NCBI GenBank assembly: GCA_007127425.1
Contig: SKZJ01000043.1
Span: forward strand, 1 to 5,855
Length of the DNA stretch: 5,855 bases
Source of the DNA: Wenzhouxiangella sp.
GTDB lineage: Bacteria > Pseudomonadota > Gammaproteobacteria > Xanthomonadales > Wenzhouxiangellaceae
Direction: 5' to 3'
Below, piece by piece: positions 5,019-5,855 of this stretch (position 1 is its first letter; each line of letters opens with the position of its first letter). The notes under the pieces were generated by a model. That model saw only the letters and a list, made by a program, of their open reading frames with translations. It did no database searches and had not been told where the DNA came from. The position numbers and the translations under genes were made by a program.

Positions 5019-5855
5019 TCAGGGCGTTTCGTCCCAACTGCCCTCTTCGACCGGATCGTCTCCGATACCATCACCACCCAGGCAGGCGTTGGCACTGCCG
5101 ATGCAGGTATCCGACAGCAGGATCGATTGCACCCGCCGATCCCACAGCGTCCGGACCTCAATTCTTTCAACCGAACTCGACGCGAAACCGCTTCCCAGTT
5201 GCAAGACCAGATCGAAGTGATCGGTCAGCTCTGATGGTGCCGAAGTGGCGGGACAATTCGTTCCACCCCCGACCATAAACCAGTCACACGTAATCACCGC
5301 TCCACCACTGTGTGTGATCTGGATCCTGAGTTGGCTGTCGCCGGTTGTTCCGCATTGCTGGCGCGTGGTTACCGCCACATTGCCGGCAAAGTAGACGGTA
5401 TCCGATGGCGTGAAACCCGGTTCGAGAATCTCGCCGATGCTGGCAGCGTCTTGTAAAAAGACACTTGAATTGGGGCCCTCGCAAGCATTATTGCGATTGA
5501 GCCGCAAGACGCCGTCACCAGGCCACGGGTCCACGAATCCCGCAGTATCATCAGTCCAGAGCGCAGGATCATCAAAGATGCTGCCTTCCGCACCATCCCC
5601 AAACGGCCTTCTCACACTGGTACTGACGACCCGGCTGGCCGTGCCGCTGTTGCCGCGTACCCGAAGCCGGCAGACATCGTCTTCGTCGTCGCCACCTTCA
5701 ACGAAGTTGCTCTCCAGGATCAGGAAGCTGCCGCTGTCGTTGATGCTGCCGCCCGAGCCCGGAAGATCATCGTCGCAGTCATTTTCGAAGTCACTGGATT
5801 GCCGGAGCTGTTTCGCAGCCCACTCGATGCCGCTTTCAGCCATGAACAGGGCGGC
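5019..5855 (-). CDS. PilX/MshP-like pilus-associated protein, N terminus missing at window edge
   Basis: The frame is open from the right window edge and 278 residues are visible. The first visible residues, AALFMAESGIEWAAKQL, look like the end of the hydrophobic helix and the start of the amphipathic helix in PilX/MshP-type minor pilins, which commonly carry A.EAGIE/GLEWA here. The true start with its leader would lie just beyond the window. The body is acidic and rich in Gly, Ser and Asp. It includes runs such as CDDDLPGSGG and GGDDEDDVC, eight cysteines (an even number, consistent with disulfides outside the cytoplasm), and an apparently beta-rich region (about residues 150-250) containing FDLVLQL and RIEVRTLW. 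No catalytic motif is seen. It converges on the pilin gene, with 62 nt between the two stops. A minor pilin or tip-associated surface protein is the likely role. The MshP-family call is moderate and rests mainly on the N-terminal helix and msh context. Confidence 0.72.
   Translation of the reverse strand, partial: AALFMAESGIEWAAKQLRQSSDFENDCDDDLPGSGGSINDSGSFLILESNFVEGGDDEDDVCRLRVRGNSGTASRVVSTSVRRPFGDGAEGSIFDDPALWTDDTAGFVDPWPGDGVLRLNRNNACEGPNSSVFLQDAASIGEILEPGFTPSDTVYFAGNVAVTTRQQCGTTGDSQLRIQITHSGGAVITCDWFMVGGGTNCPATSAPSELTDHFDLVLQLGSGFASSSVERIEVRTLWDRRVQSILLSDTCIGSANACLGGDGIGDDPVEEGSWDETP

Overview
The window is a GC-rich bacterial chromosome segment, probably gammaproteobacterial, carrying part of a mannose-sensitive-hemagglutinin (MSHA) type IV pilus locus. 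The organism call is an inference. It rests on an MshE-type ATPase running directly into an MshG-type inner-membrane protein, an MSHA-like major prepilin, and a sigma-54 promoter in front of that pilin. I cannot name the species.

Left block (1-4287, + strand). Five genes are packed head to tail and look like one operon: the C-terminal part of mshE (assembly ATPase), mshG (GspF/PilC-family platform protein), a prepilin-like protein in the slot usually held by mshF, a six-helix membrane diguanylate cyclase with a GGEEF active site, and a four-helix membrane protein of unknown function. Gaps between these genes are -1, 40 (or 4), 23 and 13 nt, with no clear terminator between them. Characterised MshE proteins bind c-di-GMP at their N terminus, so a diguanylate cyclase in the same operon suggests local c-di-GMP control of pilus extension or retraction (inference).

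Middle block (4288-4596). This 309-nt gap has no convincing gene but much structure: a cluster of TGACG/CGTCA pentamers, a 17-bp dyad, a strong sigma-54 -24/-12 element at 4442-4457, and an apparent leader RNA of about 129 nt with several inverted repeats, two of which interlock. It leads into the major prepilin gene (4597-4956), which ends at a clean intrinsic terminator (4981-5009). The pilin is therefore probably a separate, strongly regulated transcript.

Right block (5019-5855, - strand). A convergent gene runs off the right edge. It encodes a cysteine-containing, probably secreted or pilus-associated protein whose visible start resembles the end of a PilX/MshP-type N-terminal helix. In classical msh loci the minor-pilin genes follow mshA on the same strand, so this inverted layout, with no mshB/C/D directly after the pilin, is a departure. 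The parts most worth a second look are the pilin upstream and leader region, the operon-embedded cyclase with its altered I-site spacing, and the unknown four-helix membrane protein.
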